A stretch of 64,000 nt of DNA from contig CM060312.1 of NCBI GenBank assembly GCA_030674185.1, positions 57,934,402-57,998,401 on the forward strand, given 5' to 3'. The translations under genes and the position numbers were made by a program. Positions 39,380-50,282 of the stretch are shown here, one piece after another (positions within the stretch are counted from its first letter, which is position 1; each line of letters begins with the position of its first letter). Under the pieces are notes generated by a model that was not told the DNA's origin, made no database searches, and saw nothing but the letters and a program-made list of their open reading frames with translations. The stretch comes from Monoplex corrugatus. Taxonomy: Eukaryota; Mollusca; Gastropoda; Littorinimorpha; Ranellidae.

Positions 39380-39845
39380 GTCAGTTTAGATGCATACTTA
39401 TGTAAGTGTGAATGTGTGTGCATGTTAGTGTTTGTGTGTGTGTGTGTGTATGGTGTGTGTGTGTGTGCGTGCGCGTGTGGTATGTTTGTGTGTGCACGTG
39501 CATAAGTGTGTTGTGCACAGGTGCGCACACCTGCATGCGTGTACATGTAGGTATAAAACTTGAGTGGGCTTTGTCCCAGTATGGAAATCGTGTTTGCAAC
39601 AAGTTCGCTTTGAGCCACTCTTGGCTTTTGTTTGTTATTTTGTTTTGTTTTCCCTTCTCTTTCTGAAGTTTTCTTTTGTTTGCTCCCGTTCCATTTCCTT
39701 CCTTCCCTTCATCCATTGATTCCCTTTGCCATTGTGTGTCAGTGTTTATTCCTTGTCTTTCTGTCTGTCTTGTCACTGCCTGTGTGTCTGCATCTCTTTA
39801 TGTTTGTCCCTGATCTGCCAGTCTCCTGCATTTTCTTAGTTAATC

Positions 39846-40538
39846 TTAACCCACTTGGCATGATGAGCCACGATCGTGGCTTTACCGTCCAAACTTGATG
39901 AGCCACACAATTGTGGCTCCATTCGTATCTCCCACAGAATACTGTCCGATCTATAAAGCAAGTACAAATTGACCAATCAAAAGGCTTCTTTTGCGTGGCC
40001 TCTGCCATCTTCTTTTCACCTGGTTGCCATTTTGCTGTTATTCGATTGATTTCTACAATTTTTGCACAAAAATGAGTGAGACTGGGACTGATGTGAGGTT
40101 GACAAGTTGGGACTCTTTCTTGACAGTGAGTGACTGGTGATGATTATGAGTAAATATGGATTTGTTTTTGGTTCTAAATGAACAAGAGAGGTTCGAGCGT
40201 ATGATGAAGGATATTTTTAGCACATCAATCACTGATGGACTGCAGGTTGTCATTCAGTTTGGCTTGTTTACATTGTACTTCTCATTGCACGTGCACGGAT
40301 GTGTTTATTATTCTAATACTTTAATTTCACTTTCACCTGCAAATAGGCATTTATTTTACTTTTATTGTGCAGTTCAGGATTTCTCCTTTCTGAATAGATG
40401 TATATTTTTCTAGGAAATGTTTACATGCGAGCAGCAAAAATTAAAAGCAGTTAGTACCCATTGACATGTTGGCTCCTGTAAGTTAACGCCATTTTCTTAC
40501 TGTACACTTTTAAATATGTATCGTGCCAGGGGGGTTAA
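39846..40538. mobile_element. TTAA-flanked nonautonomous element in intron 10
   Basis: 693 bp bounded by TTAACCCACTTGGCATGAT and, inverted, TTAACCCCCCTGGCACGAT. TTAA duplication and CCC-type ends fit the piggyBac superfamily. No coding capacity seen. Confidence 0.75.
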
Positions 40539-40554
40539 CTGCAATCTCTTCAAG

Positions 40555-40757
40555 AACTTTCTGTTTAAAACCAAACATGCATTATTTGATACGGGTGTAT
40601 GCAACGGAGCCCAGCGACCCCTCTTAGGTGAAGGTGTATGGACCAGTAACTGCTGTCTTGTCTAGAATTTTCCATTTGAAACCAAACGTGCATTATTTGA
40701 TACAGGTGTATGCAGCTGAGCCCAGCGACCCCTCTAAGGTGAAGGTGTATGGACCAG
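40555..40757 (+). repeat. Exon 11 edge duplicated; upstream copy decayed
   Basis: About 90 bp covering the end of intron 10 and the start of exon 11 is present twice, offset 111 bp (about 40555-40646 and 40666-40757). In the upstream copy the acceptor tacag has become tacgg, and the exon frame meets TAG at 40625-40627 where the real exon has AAG. Confidence 0.92.
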
Positions 40758-40826
40758 GTGTCACAGATGGAATCAAGACCATGTTGGCCACCTACTTTGT
40801 CGTGGACTGCAAACAGGCAGGCCCAG
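40706..40826 (+). CDS. Filamin exon 11: start of Ig repeat 6
   Basis: Enters in phase 0 after gatacag, leaves in phase 1 at CCCAG|gtatgc. It encodes SDPSKVKVYGPGVTDGIK and TYFVVDCKQAGPG, matching vertebrate repeat 6. A decayed copy of its first 50 or so bases lies 111 bp upstream. Confidence 0.93.
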
Positions 40827-40939
40827 GTATGCCTTTATGATTGTTATAACTTTTTATACGCATGTAAATTGACACACACAGTGATTGAGATGAAAATTGA
40901 AAAAAGTAAAGCTTGTCCCGTTACCCTGAGGTTGTAGAG

Positions 40940-41175
40940 AAGTAATGTGATAGAGAAGATTTCGAAAAAACAAGCAACATTTATAGGACATTTTATGAGG
41001 AAAGGGGACTTAGAGCACCTGGTCACAACAGGAAAGCTGGAGGAAAGAGAACACCAGATAGACCCAGGGAGAAAATATTGGATGGTCTTGCAGGGTGGCT
41101 GAAGACAGAGAGGGTGGAAGGTGTGCTTGCAGCGACAAGGGATAGATTCATATGGCACATGATGATGAATGTGGT
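40940..41175 (+). pseudogene. LINE C-terminal remnant in intron 11
   Basis: Translation in shifting frames gives FIGHFMRKGDLEHLVTTGKL, then GKRTPDRPREKILDGLAGWL and ATRDRFIWHMM. This is the characteristic tail of another LINE type (GH..R...LEHLVTTGK.EG.R..GR.R). Frameshifted and truncated. Confidence 0.75.
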
Positions 41176-41755
41176 AGGATCTTCAGCTTTTCTCTGAACC
41201 AGCATTATAAACTTGGTGTCCATCGTTTTTCTTTTGCTGCATTAACTTTCTCCAACCTTGAACAAGGTCAGATACCCATTCACATCTGGAGTGAACTAGA
41301 GTCCAACTGTACACATTATTCTTCAAGCCACACTCGAACTTGGGCAGTCAGGTTTGAAGGCAAGAGCTTTACCTCAATGGTAGTCAGGTTTCTTTCAGCA
41401 GTGTTATCTTTATCAAACTATAGGAAAACAGTAATCACACAAGTGATCAGAATACTTCACACACATCTTCTTCATCCCATCTTGTTCAAAACCTCTGTAA
41501 AGAATTGGAAAGAAAACGTCTGATTCAGTGGACATTGCAGAATGTGAAATTTACTGAACAAGTAAAAGAAAGTAGGTGCAGGTACCTGCAGTTTTCCTCC
41601 CTGTTTGGATGTATAACATGGTTATATTCTGTTTAGTATCTGTGGGGTTGAATTGTTTATTTGGCCATGGTTATGTAGTGTTGTAGTATGTAGTTGTAGT
41701 GATAAGAATGTGAGGAAAGTGGTAAACATGTGATAATGAATTGGGTACGACGGGA

Positions 41756-41845
41756 AAAAAAAAAAAAAAAATGTATATATACACACACACACACACACAC
41801 ATATGTATATATATATATATGTATATATATATATACACACACACG

Positions 41846-41896
<51 letters not shown>

Positions 41897-41959
41897 TAAT
41901 ACTATATATATATATATATATATATATATTTTATATATATATATATATACACACATATA

Positions 41960-41990
<31 letters not shown>

Positions 41991-42003
41991 GTATATAAAC
42001 ACA
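41756..42003 (+). repeat. Poly-A, (CA)n and (TA)n compound tract
   Basis: a(16), then alternating ca and ta runs. The long ta runs are self-complementary. Confidence 0.95.
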
Positions 42004-42336
42004 TGATAATAGTAACATAAACACTGATTCAGTAGTGTTTGTTGCATGTTACTAATTGTTTCACTTCACTGGTTTTAACATTAAACATTATGCAAAATCC
42101 TAGTAGAACATGTCACCTTCTGTCATTACAAATTGAGCTTTCAGTAGAGTAAGATATGATTATATTAATAATAATGTCACAAGGTGTTCTTGTATAGAGC
42201 TGTTCTCAGAATTCATTTGGACTTAATGTGCATGACAAATAATTAGACTTTTTCATGAAGCATGGGTAACTCAAGCTGTTAGGTACACTGACGTTCCACT
42301 GTGTTGTTGCATGTGTGCACATATCTAATGAATATG

Positions 42337-42790
42337 CATGCAGGGTGTTTTCATATCTCCATAAGCCAGAATTTGACATGACTTACAGGATCTTTAACCC
42401 TTTTGACTCCCGCACCTTATCCATCAACTGTAAAAACTTAACCCGTTGACTCCCTCACCCTATCCGTCAGATTCCTGTAGGAAGCTGGTGGACACGGTGA
42501 GGAGTCAAAGGATTAAGATTTTGCTTTGCTAGCATGGTTGACGATGCAAGATGCTGGTGGACAGGACATGGGAATCAAAGGGTTAATGTGCAGTTTGATA
42601 TTTTGTATGTGTATGCACACAAAGGGGATTTAGGCACGGGCAAGACTGCACACATGTTGACCTGGGGAGATTGGAAAAAATCTCCACCCATTACCTGTCA
42701 AGCAGAGGTGTCTAGGCGGATCAAATCCAGGACCATCTGATGGGAAATCCGATGTTCACATATTTGACTACCACTCCTATCACCTGAACA
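42337..42790 (-). mobile_element. SINE-like repeat interrupted by MITE copy D (intron 11)
   Basis: Same family as 34610-34920: acaggatcttTAA, then the MITE, then tgtgcagtttgatatt, ggcacgggcaagactgcacac, ggagattggaaaaaatctcc and ggatcaaatccaggacc. Confidence 0.75.
42394..42586. mobile_element. Nested palindromic TTAA MITE, copy D, inside a SINE-like repeat
   Basis: Outer TTAA to TTAA, inner palindrome 42438-42516. Flanks (gatctTTAA / TTAAtgtgcag) match the uninterrupted repeat at 34680-34700 (ggtctTTAAtgtatg), which shows the empty site. In intron 11. Confidence 0.9.
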
Positions 42791-42899
42791 GCCTCTCGGT
42801 GAAAAAATGCACGGAATTATCACAGTTGTCTGCAGTTAGATTTTGTGTTTCTGAGTCTATACTATCATTGTGTAATTTTCTTTGTAATTTTGTGATGTT

Positions 42900-43140
42900 C
42901 TTAGGTATGCTTATATTTGTATTCAGGTGTGTTTTTTAAATCCCCTGTGTGATAAATTGGATGGAGTGGTCAACGTGTCCTTAGATAATGTGCACAAATG
43001 CATTGATATGTGTACTTACTTTTCTGTTTTTTTTCCTCTTGAAGTTTTGTATGTTTTGAAATGGTTATATCCCTGATATGGCTCTATGCAGTCGGCTTGG
43101 CTTTAAACAACAATAACAATAACGATAATAACAATAACAG
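42900..43140 (+). mobile_element. SINE-like repeat, 5'-truncated copy 2 (intron 11)
   Basis: Carries only the 3' half of the family (from tttgtattcaggtgtg) and an expanded AAC/AAT/AACGAT tail. The tail's final ataacag is the AG acceptor of exon 12. Confidence 0.85.
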
Positions 43141-43365
43141 GTGATGTGGCTGTGGGACTGACGGATGGCCAAGGGTTGGATGTGCCCATCAAGACCACCA
43201 ACAAGGAGGACGGTACTTTCACTGTGGACTTTGAGCCCAAGGTTCATGGTACCTACACCATTGTGGTTTACTTTGCTGACGCTGAAGTTCCTCAGAGTCC
43301 TATGAAGGTCAGGGTGGAACCCAGCCTCGATGTGAGCGGCATCAAAGTGGAGGGTCTGGATTCCA
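43141..43365 (+). CDS. Filamin exon 12: rest of repeat 6, start of repeat 7
   Basis: Phase 1 at both ends (aacaataacag| ... TTCCA|gtgagt). It encodes GDVAVGLTDGQGLDVPIK, DGTFTVDFEPKVHGTYTIVV and VPQSPMKVRVEP, then LDVSGIKVEGLDS of repeat 7. The 3' splice site has no pyrimidine tract, because the intron ends in the microsatellite tail of a SINE-like repeat. Confidence 0.93.
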
Positions 43366-44435
43366 GTGAGTGCTGTTTGTTTTGGGGTTTACTTCTTTTT
43401 CTTGCTGTCTTTCTCTCTCTGTGCCTTTCTGTCTCTCTTTCTGTCTCTTGTCTTTTTTTTGTCTTTTCTTCGTACATTTTTTTTCCCATGTCACTATATA
43501 CTTGTGTCCAAAAAAAGTGCTGTCCAGGTTTATCATGCACAATTACATTTTATACTTTTTAAGTCTCGTTTTGTGGTAACATTTTAAAATTATTTCATCG
43601 ATCTCGTGTGTTATGAGCAGCAGCACTTAAGTTAAAGATATATCAGAGCTAGTAGTTGCATTGGTTAAGATTTCATGTTGGCAGAACAGGTTTCCATCAT
43701 TTTTTACCCTTTGGAATGGTTTGCAAAGAGGAAGCTTACCTTATGATTGATATTTTTGTTGTTTTAAGCCGGCAGGGACAGCAGGCAGCAACATAGGAAT
43801 GAATATACAGTAGTAACGTATGATCATGATAAGCAGATCTGAAGTCAAAACCGGGTCATTTCTGATGTTACTATGCTTTACTGGAATAAATAAGGTCTAA
43901 GTACAGAACACTTTTACCTGGATAGCATCTGTTTTGGACCAACATGCACTTTTTGATCAGAAAAGACTATATTGATGATTTTTGTGTTGTTCTTGTAGAG
44001 TAGATGTTCTTCTTGTTTCATTTACTTGATTCTAAGGAATGTTCTTTGACTCTTGCACTCCCATAAATAAAATATGGGCCATAAGCAGTGCTTCAAAATT
44101 TCAGTATGATTATTCGTTGGTGAGTGGCCTTTTGTACTGTGTTGTTTGAGAACTGATATTTTAAAAGAAGCGTGAAAAGTCTGGCTACCTGTATTCTATT
44201 TGGCCAGTGTCATTGAAAGAGCCATGTCCCAAGTCTGATTGTCTTCTAGCATTTTACTTTTTCATTTGTTTAGTTTAGATCTGCATGTCCATGTCACTGT
44301 TCCTCTGTTGACTCCCCCCAGTGCTGTTTTGCACACTTTCGTTAACCTTTTCACTCCCTCACCCTTACCACTGCCTTCCCATAGGAAGCTAGTGATAGGA
44401 TAAAGGAGTGAAATGGTTAATCTCTGCTTTCCAAG
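43366..44435 (+). other. Intron 12
   Basis: 1.07 kb, pyrimidine-rich near 43400-43480, otherwise unique until MITE copy E at its 3' end. Confidence 0.8.
44342..44420. mobile_element. Inner palindromic MITE alone, copy E, next to exon 13
   Basis: 79-bp palindrome with TTAACC ends lacking the outer arms. It ends 15 bp before the exon 13 start, so it overlaps the likely branch point region. Confidence 0.85.
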
Positions 44436-46959
44436 ACCTGCCTGTGGAAGTGGAGCACACCGCCTCCATCTGCCTCCCTCGGGAGCTGGCCATGGCATCA
44501 GTGAGGGTTGCCTTGACCTCCCCCAGTGGCCAGGTCACTGACCTTCCAGTCAGTGAAGTCATGGACAGGAAGGTGGCGCCGTTCGTCTTACAGGAGCTGG
44601 GTCTTCACAAGCTGAAGTGATGTGTGAGGGTGTTCCTCTGGAGAACTCCCCCTTTTTAGTGGCTGCTGTTGTTGGTTTGCCCAGAGTCAGGGCCTATGGT
44701 CAGGGGTTGACTGAGGGTGAAGCTCTAATGCCTGTTCAGTTCACTGTGGACACTCGTGAGGAAACCCGACCAGGGAAGCTTGACGTATCAATAGAAGGAC
44801 CGCAGAAACCTTCTGTAGACATTCAGGACAACGCAGATGGCACCTTCCTTGTGACTTACACTCCAGCATGGCCAGGGGATTACGCAGTGAACATCACCCA
44901 TGACAGCAAACCCATTCCAGACTCGCCCTTCGCAGTCAAGATCATTCCAGTAGAGGCTCCCATGGTGAAGGCCTATGGGCCTGGACTGATAGAAAGCGAA
45001 GTCTATGTGGCTGCCTGTTTCACAGTGGACATGAGTGAAGAAACTCGAGCAGGTGAGTTAGGTGTGACTGTAGAAGGACCTGAAGAAACAGACGTAAAAG
45101 TCACAGACAATGGAGATGGAACCTTTGAGGTGATGTATATACCTGAAGTGGCTGGGGACTACAGAGTGAATGTCACTCATGCTGAGAGACCCATTCCTGG
45201 ATCACCATTTGAGGCCAAGATCATACCCGCTGAAGCTCCAAAAGTCAAAGCCTATGGACCTGGACTGACAGAAAGTGACGTTGGTATTCCTACCAGTTTC
45301 ACTATTGACATGAGAGAAGAAACACGACCTGGTGAATTGGGAATCAGTGTAGAGGGACCCATGAAGACTAAAGTTGACGTCGAGGAGAAAGAAGAAGGGA
45401 TCTGTGAGGTGACTTACTTGCCTGAAGTGGCTGGAGACTACAAAGTGATTGTCACCCATGCTGATAGACCCATTCCTGGATCACCATTTGAAGCCAAGAT
45501 CATATCGTCCGAGGCTCCTCAAGTTAAAGCTTACGGACCTGGACTTACTGAAAGTGAAGTAGGCGTACCTGCCTTTTTCACTGTAGACATGAGTGAAGAA
45601 ACACGGCCTGGTGAATTGGGAGTTAGTGTGGAAGGACCTAAAGAAACCAAAGCAGAAGTAGAGGGCAAAGGAGATACGTCGAGGTGACTTACTTGCCAGA
45701 GGTGGCTGGAGTCTACAAAGTGAATGTCACTTACGGTGAGAGACCCATTCCTGGATCACCATTTGAAGCCAAGATAATACCTGCTGAAGCTCCAAAAGTC
45801 AAAGCCTATGGACCTGGACTGACAGAAAGTGACGTTGGTATTCCTACCGGTTTCACTGTTGACATGAGAGAAGAAACACGACCTGGTGAATTGGGAATCA
45901 GTGTAGAGGGACCCATGAAGACTAAAGTTGATGTCGAGGAGAAAGAAGAAGGGATCTGTGAGGTGACTTACTTGCCTGAAGTGGCTGGAGACTACAAAGT
46001 GATCGTCACCCATGCTGATAGACCCATTCCTGGATCACCATTTGAAGCCAAGATCATATCGTCCGAGGCTCCTCAAGTTAAAGCTTACGGACCTGGGCTT
46101 ACTAAAGGTGAAGCAGGCTTACTTGCCTTTTTCACTGTAGACATGAGCGAAGAAACACGGCCTGGTGAATTGGAAGTAAGTGTGGAAGGACCCAAAGAAA
46201 CCGAAGCAGAAGTAGAGAGCAAAGGACATAATAAATGTGAGGTGACTTACTTGCCAGAGGTGGCTGGAGTCTACAAAGTGAATGTCAGTTATGGCGAGAG
46301 ACCCATTCCTGGATCACCATTTGAAGTCGAGATCATACCCGCCGAAGCTCCTCGAATCAAAGCTTTTGGACGTGGACTGACAGAAAGCGAAGTCAATGTT
46401 CCCGCCTGTTTCACCGTGGACTTGAGTGAAGAAACGCAACATGGTGACGTGAGTGTCAGTGTGGAAGGACCCCAAGAAGCTAAAGTCGAGGTCAAAAACA
46501 AGGGAGATGGGATCTATGAAATGACATACCTTCCTGAGGTGGTTGGGGACTATAAAGTGAGTGTGACTCATGCTGATAGGCCCATTCCTGGATCACCATT
46601 TGAGGCCAAGATTGTACCCATGAAGGCTCCGAAAGTTGAGGCTTACGGACCTGGACTGACAGAGGGGGTGGCTTTAAAGCCTGCTGAATTCACTGTGGAC
46701 ACGTGCTCAGAAACACTGCCAGGCAGTGTGGGTATCGGTCTGGAAGGCCCCAAGGAAGCCAAGATCGAGTGTGTGGACAGTGGAGATGGAACAATGAGAG
46801 TGAGCTACATTCCGGAAGTCCCTGGTGAATATAAGGTGAATGTGACTTACGCAGACAAACCCATCCCTGGTTCACCCTTTATGGCCATCATCAAACCTTC
46901 CGAGCTGGGTCCTGATGTCAGCGGCATAACCGCATCAGGCTACGGATTGTCACCAGATG
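44436..46959 (+). CDS. Filamin giant exon 13: repeats 7 to 15 and start of 16
   Basis: A single 2.5-kb exon bounded by tgctttccaag| and GATG|gtaata, phase 1 at both ends. It holds most of repeat 7 (to about 44672), repeat 8 (44673-44949), 9 (44950-45228), 10 (45229-45507), 11 (45508-45782), 12 (45783-46061), 13 (46062-46340), 14 (46341-46619), 15 (46620-46898) and the start of 16. Repeats 9-14 are unusually alike: VKAYGPGLTES, a variable strand, E-E-T-R-P-G-E-L-G, VEGP, TYLPEVAG-Y-V, RPIPGSPFEAKII. The reading frame breaks twice by one missing base: near 44617 (Leu-Lys followed by TGA; frame continues from GTG 44617) and near 45679 in repeat 11 (compare the TGC/TGT-GAG-GTG of its sister repeats). 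With one base restored at each place the exon is 841 full codons plus split codons that fit both neighbours. It could be assembly error, polymorphism or a true lesion. Confidence 0.93.
44615..44622 (+). other. Apparent 1-bp deletion (frameshift) in repeat 7
   Basis: The frame entering the exon reads ...HKLK then TGA at 44618-44620. The following frame reads VMCEGVPLENSPF with family character. One G missing in AAG-GTG explains the break. Confidence 0.85.
45235..46061 (+). repeat. Recent duplication of a two-repeat filamin unit
   Basis: Repeat 10 (45229-45507) and repeat 12 (45783-46061) differ at only four bases in about 276 by my count. The near-identity runs on into the first part of repeats 11 and 13. 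The offset is 554 bp, i.e. 185 codons with the missing base. This indicates duplication, or gene conversion, of a 10-11 pair to give 12-13. Confidence 0.9.
45672..45686 (+). other. Apparent 1-bp deletion (frameshift) in repeat 11
   Basis: The frame reads EGKGDTSR then TGA, whereas sister repeats read C-E-V-T-Y-L-P. The local sequence gatacgtcgaggtgac lacks one base relative to a Cys codon. The repeat pair is 554 bp here against an expected 555. Confidence 0.87.
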
Positions 46960-48548
46960 GTAATAGTTGCATCTGCATGTGGCACACACACACACACACA
47001 CATGGTTTGGGGTTGTTGGACAGCCTTGCCTGTGTCCAATGGGAATGACCATCATGGAGTTGATTTAGTGACTAACATATATCCTCCCAACATAGGATTG
47101 AATAGATTTGCATGGAATCATGATGTTGCCTTTTTGCTCTTGACAGATGGAATGACATTTGTTTGATATTTATTACTATTCATCACACTTTTTCTTGAAT
47201 CAGAATACTCTTTTTTTTCTTTTTTTGTGGTTTTTGTTAGTTTTTCTTCATGTTTCAAATATTTGCATGTTTTCTTTGCTTGCTTTTTTGTGAGAGAATG
47301 AAAAATTTTCTTACTTTATCACTTTTGTATTATATATTGTTTTCATTATTCTTGCGAAATTTACTTCTTTTTTCCTTCAAAATGGTGCCCTGTGTGATTG
47401 GAAGATTGCATCCTTTTTCAAGATGGATGGACTGATGCCTGTGAACACATTCTTTCTGATTGATCATAAGTGATCAGTGAATAGTTTTTGTCTTTTTTTT
47501 TTAAGTTTATTTTTTCCTTCTACATGTGTGGCTGAATATTTCATCAGGAAGAGTTTGGTTTCACATTCATTTTTTTATTTATACAAACATAGCATAAGGG
47601 GAAAAAAACTTTGAAATAGTATTACATCAGTATTTTAGCAAAGTTACTGCTTGAGGTGTTTCAGTTCTGCAGTGCTGTTAGATTGTCAGGAAAGTCAGCT
47701 GCATATTACTGGTCTCGGACTAACTTTTTGTGAACAGATTTAACGTCTTGTAAGTTATCTGCTACATATGTCATGAAATTGATGTTCTGTAACGTTAAGG
47801 TATTTACAATAACTTTCAGTGTTAGGAGAAAATGACAGAAGAATTTATGAAATGGTCCCTTCGGACTTTATTGTTTATGAGGCAGGAATGGCAAATCGCT
47901 TCCGCTTATTGCATCAGTGATCCACGCTAAGTATGTTAGATTAAACGTAATTTTAGAAGGAAAATTTCCTTTTTTAAAAATTAGGTTATCATGAAAAACC
48001 TGCAGTTTTTAAAGTGAAACAATAATAATTTGATGTTGCCTGGTACTACTTGAGTATCTGAAGCAGATCTGAACTTTCTAATCTAAAGTTTAAAAGCAAA
48101 AGTGCTCTGTTAAATCTGGACTTCCATTGCATAGTTTTTGTGTACAGCACATGAAATATTCTGCACACTGTTGAACAAACTGAAACTGTAAGGGTGTGAC
48201 ATGTTAAGTATTTCTGCTGCACAGTTCTGCATTATTTTTGTTGTACATACATTGATGATATTGAACTGTTCACGTGTGTTTTTATGGTTGTACCAGACAA
48301 ATGTGATTTCACAGATTTGCATCCCACATCTGATTGCCACATTTGGTTTGACAACTTTTGTAGTCTTTTATATTATGCCTGCCTTGAAGTCCATGTTTTG
48401 GGGTTGTTGTTTAACTTGTTACTTCACTTTATATTTACTTTTACATTATTTTTGCTTTTCTTTGTTTACCTTTCATGTACTACAACACTTTATTATGAGA
48501 GGAGGTGTATGTGTATGTGTGCACGCGTATGTGCATGCATGCATTAGT

Positions 48549-48676
<128 letters not shown>

Positions 48677-49613
48677 GTTGTTTGTGCAGAAAACATTTGT
48701 AGAAAGCTTATTTTGATTTTGTTTGCCAGTTTTGAGATGTTTCAATCTAGTGTACTTGTTTGCCAATAGAAACTTGTGTGCAAGTGCAAAATTAACAGTT
48801 GTAAATCAGAAACCTTGTGCTTAACACGTATTGTTAAGGAGCACTCTAGTGAAAGTGTAAATAGATTTTTTAGTTGTGTACAGAGCATATTGTGTGCTGA
48901 AAAAGTGACTGTGCATGAAAGGCAAGCATGCCATTGAAGATTTTTTCCTTGTCATGCAAAGAAACCAGTTTTGCGAAAAATGTTTGATTTTTTTGTTTTG
49001 TCCTTTCAGGTATATCTTAAAAATTCCAACTTGCATCAGCATTTTTTAAGCACTGTGTTTTATTTTAAGTGCTTTGCAAGACAGGAATATTTGTTATGCC
49101 AAGTTTGAGTTAATCTGTTTTGTTGACTAATTGTCACTTGATATTAGAGAGATACAAGTAATTGTTTTGCCATTGTATCATTATTATGTTTGAAAACTTT
49201 TTTTTTTTTTTGGAAAATAAGGGCTGGTGGGGTGAAAACTTGCCAGAGTGTAGTGAATTATGATTGGAATGCACAAACATTGAAACTTTTGGATTATTTG
49301 GTACACATGTACAGCAAAAGATTCAGGCACTGATACATTGAAACCTAACATTGTCATTCAACAATGTAACTGCTAAACAAACTTAGCCCTGAAATGGAAG
49401 GGTCTGTATTGTCGCATGCACATATAGATCATCTGAATATTTTGAACTTTAATGTTATTAAAACAGTAGATATCAGTCTGATTCAGCAGTCTCATGTGAT
49501 GTATCTCAGCATTTGAGAGGTGAAAAGATGATATCAAGTTTATTTATTATTGTATTGTCTGCAAGAACAGCTGAAGCTTATCACTTGGACTAGTATTCAT
49601 TTGTGGAAGTTTG

Positions 49614-50282
49614 TTAACTCAATCGAGTCGCAGTCTTCAGGGTCATTCTGCCCCCTCAATTCGGAGGATTTTAAGCACATTTCAAAAAAATATAGAAAAA
49701 CAACCAAATAAAGTAGACAAACAGTAAAGTGATACAGAAAGACCAGGATTAGATCTTTACAAATAATCTTACTTTATTTATGGTATTCCGTGTACTTGTA
49801 AATGATGAGGTATCCAAATAGGTATCCAAAGGGGGGTAATTTTTTTTTTAATGGATATGAACACACTGTGAAACAGTTTTAGATGAAGTCCTGAATATAA
49901 TTTTCACACCATGGATGTTTCAAATCACAAGATTACTGGTAGTTGTCACTTTTTGTGTACAGTTGCTTCAGAGCACAAAATATTTACAGAATTGTGAGGT
50001 TCGACTTGCTTTCCTTGGCGCCATTTGCGAAATTCGCATGTCACGGGTAGTGCTGAAAAAAGGCTACTGTTGTCTTTGTTTCATATTGCCGTAAACAGTC
50101 TGAGGCAAATAACTGCTGTAAACATACCCTAGTTTCGGTTCCCAGTGATCTGTCCCTATAACTGACGCTTCTGACGTAAAAAAAAACACACGAATGTTCG
50201 CCGTCGATAAATCGATGTCGCGTATCCAAGCAGTAAATGGAAGTGACGGAGATTTTCTTCCGGCACGAAGCGATTGAGTTAA
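49614..50282. mobile_element. TTAA-flanked nonautonomous element in intron 13
   Basis: 669 bp bounded by TTAACTCAATCG at both ends in inverted orientation. Different termini from the other TTAA elements here. No transposase recognised. Confidence 0.7.

Noticed and set aside
40156..40413. 85-codon frame inside the intron 10 TTAA element as a transposase piece
   Set aside because: No recognisable domain; hydrophobic low-similarity translation of a nonautonomous element.
45202..46571. 85-codon antisense frames repeated across the giant exon
   Set aside because: Shadows of the duplicated filamin repeats on the opposite strand.
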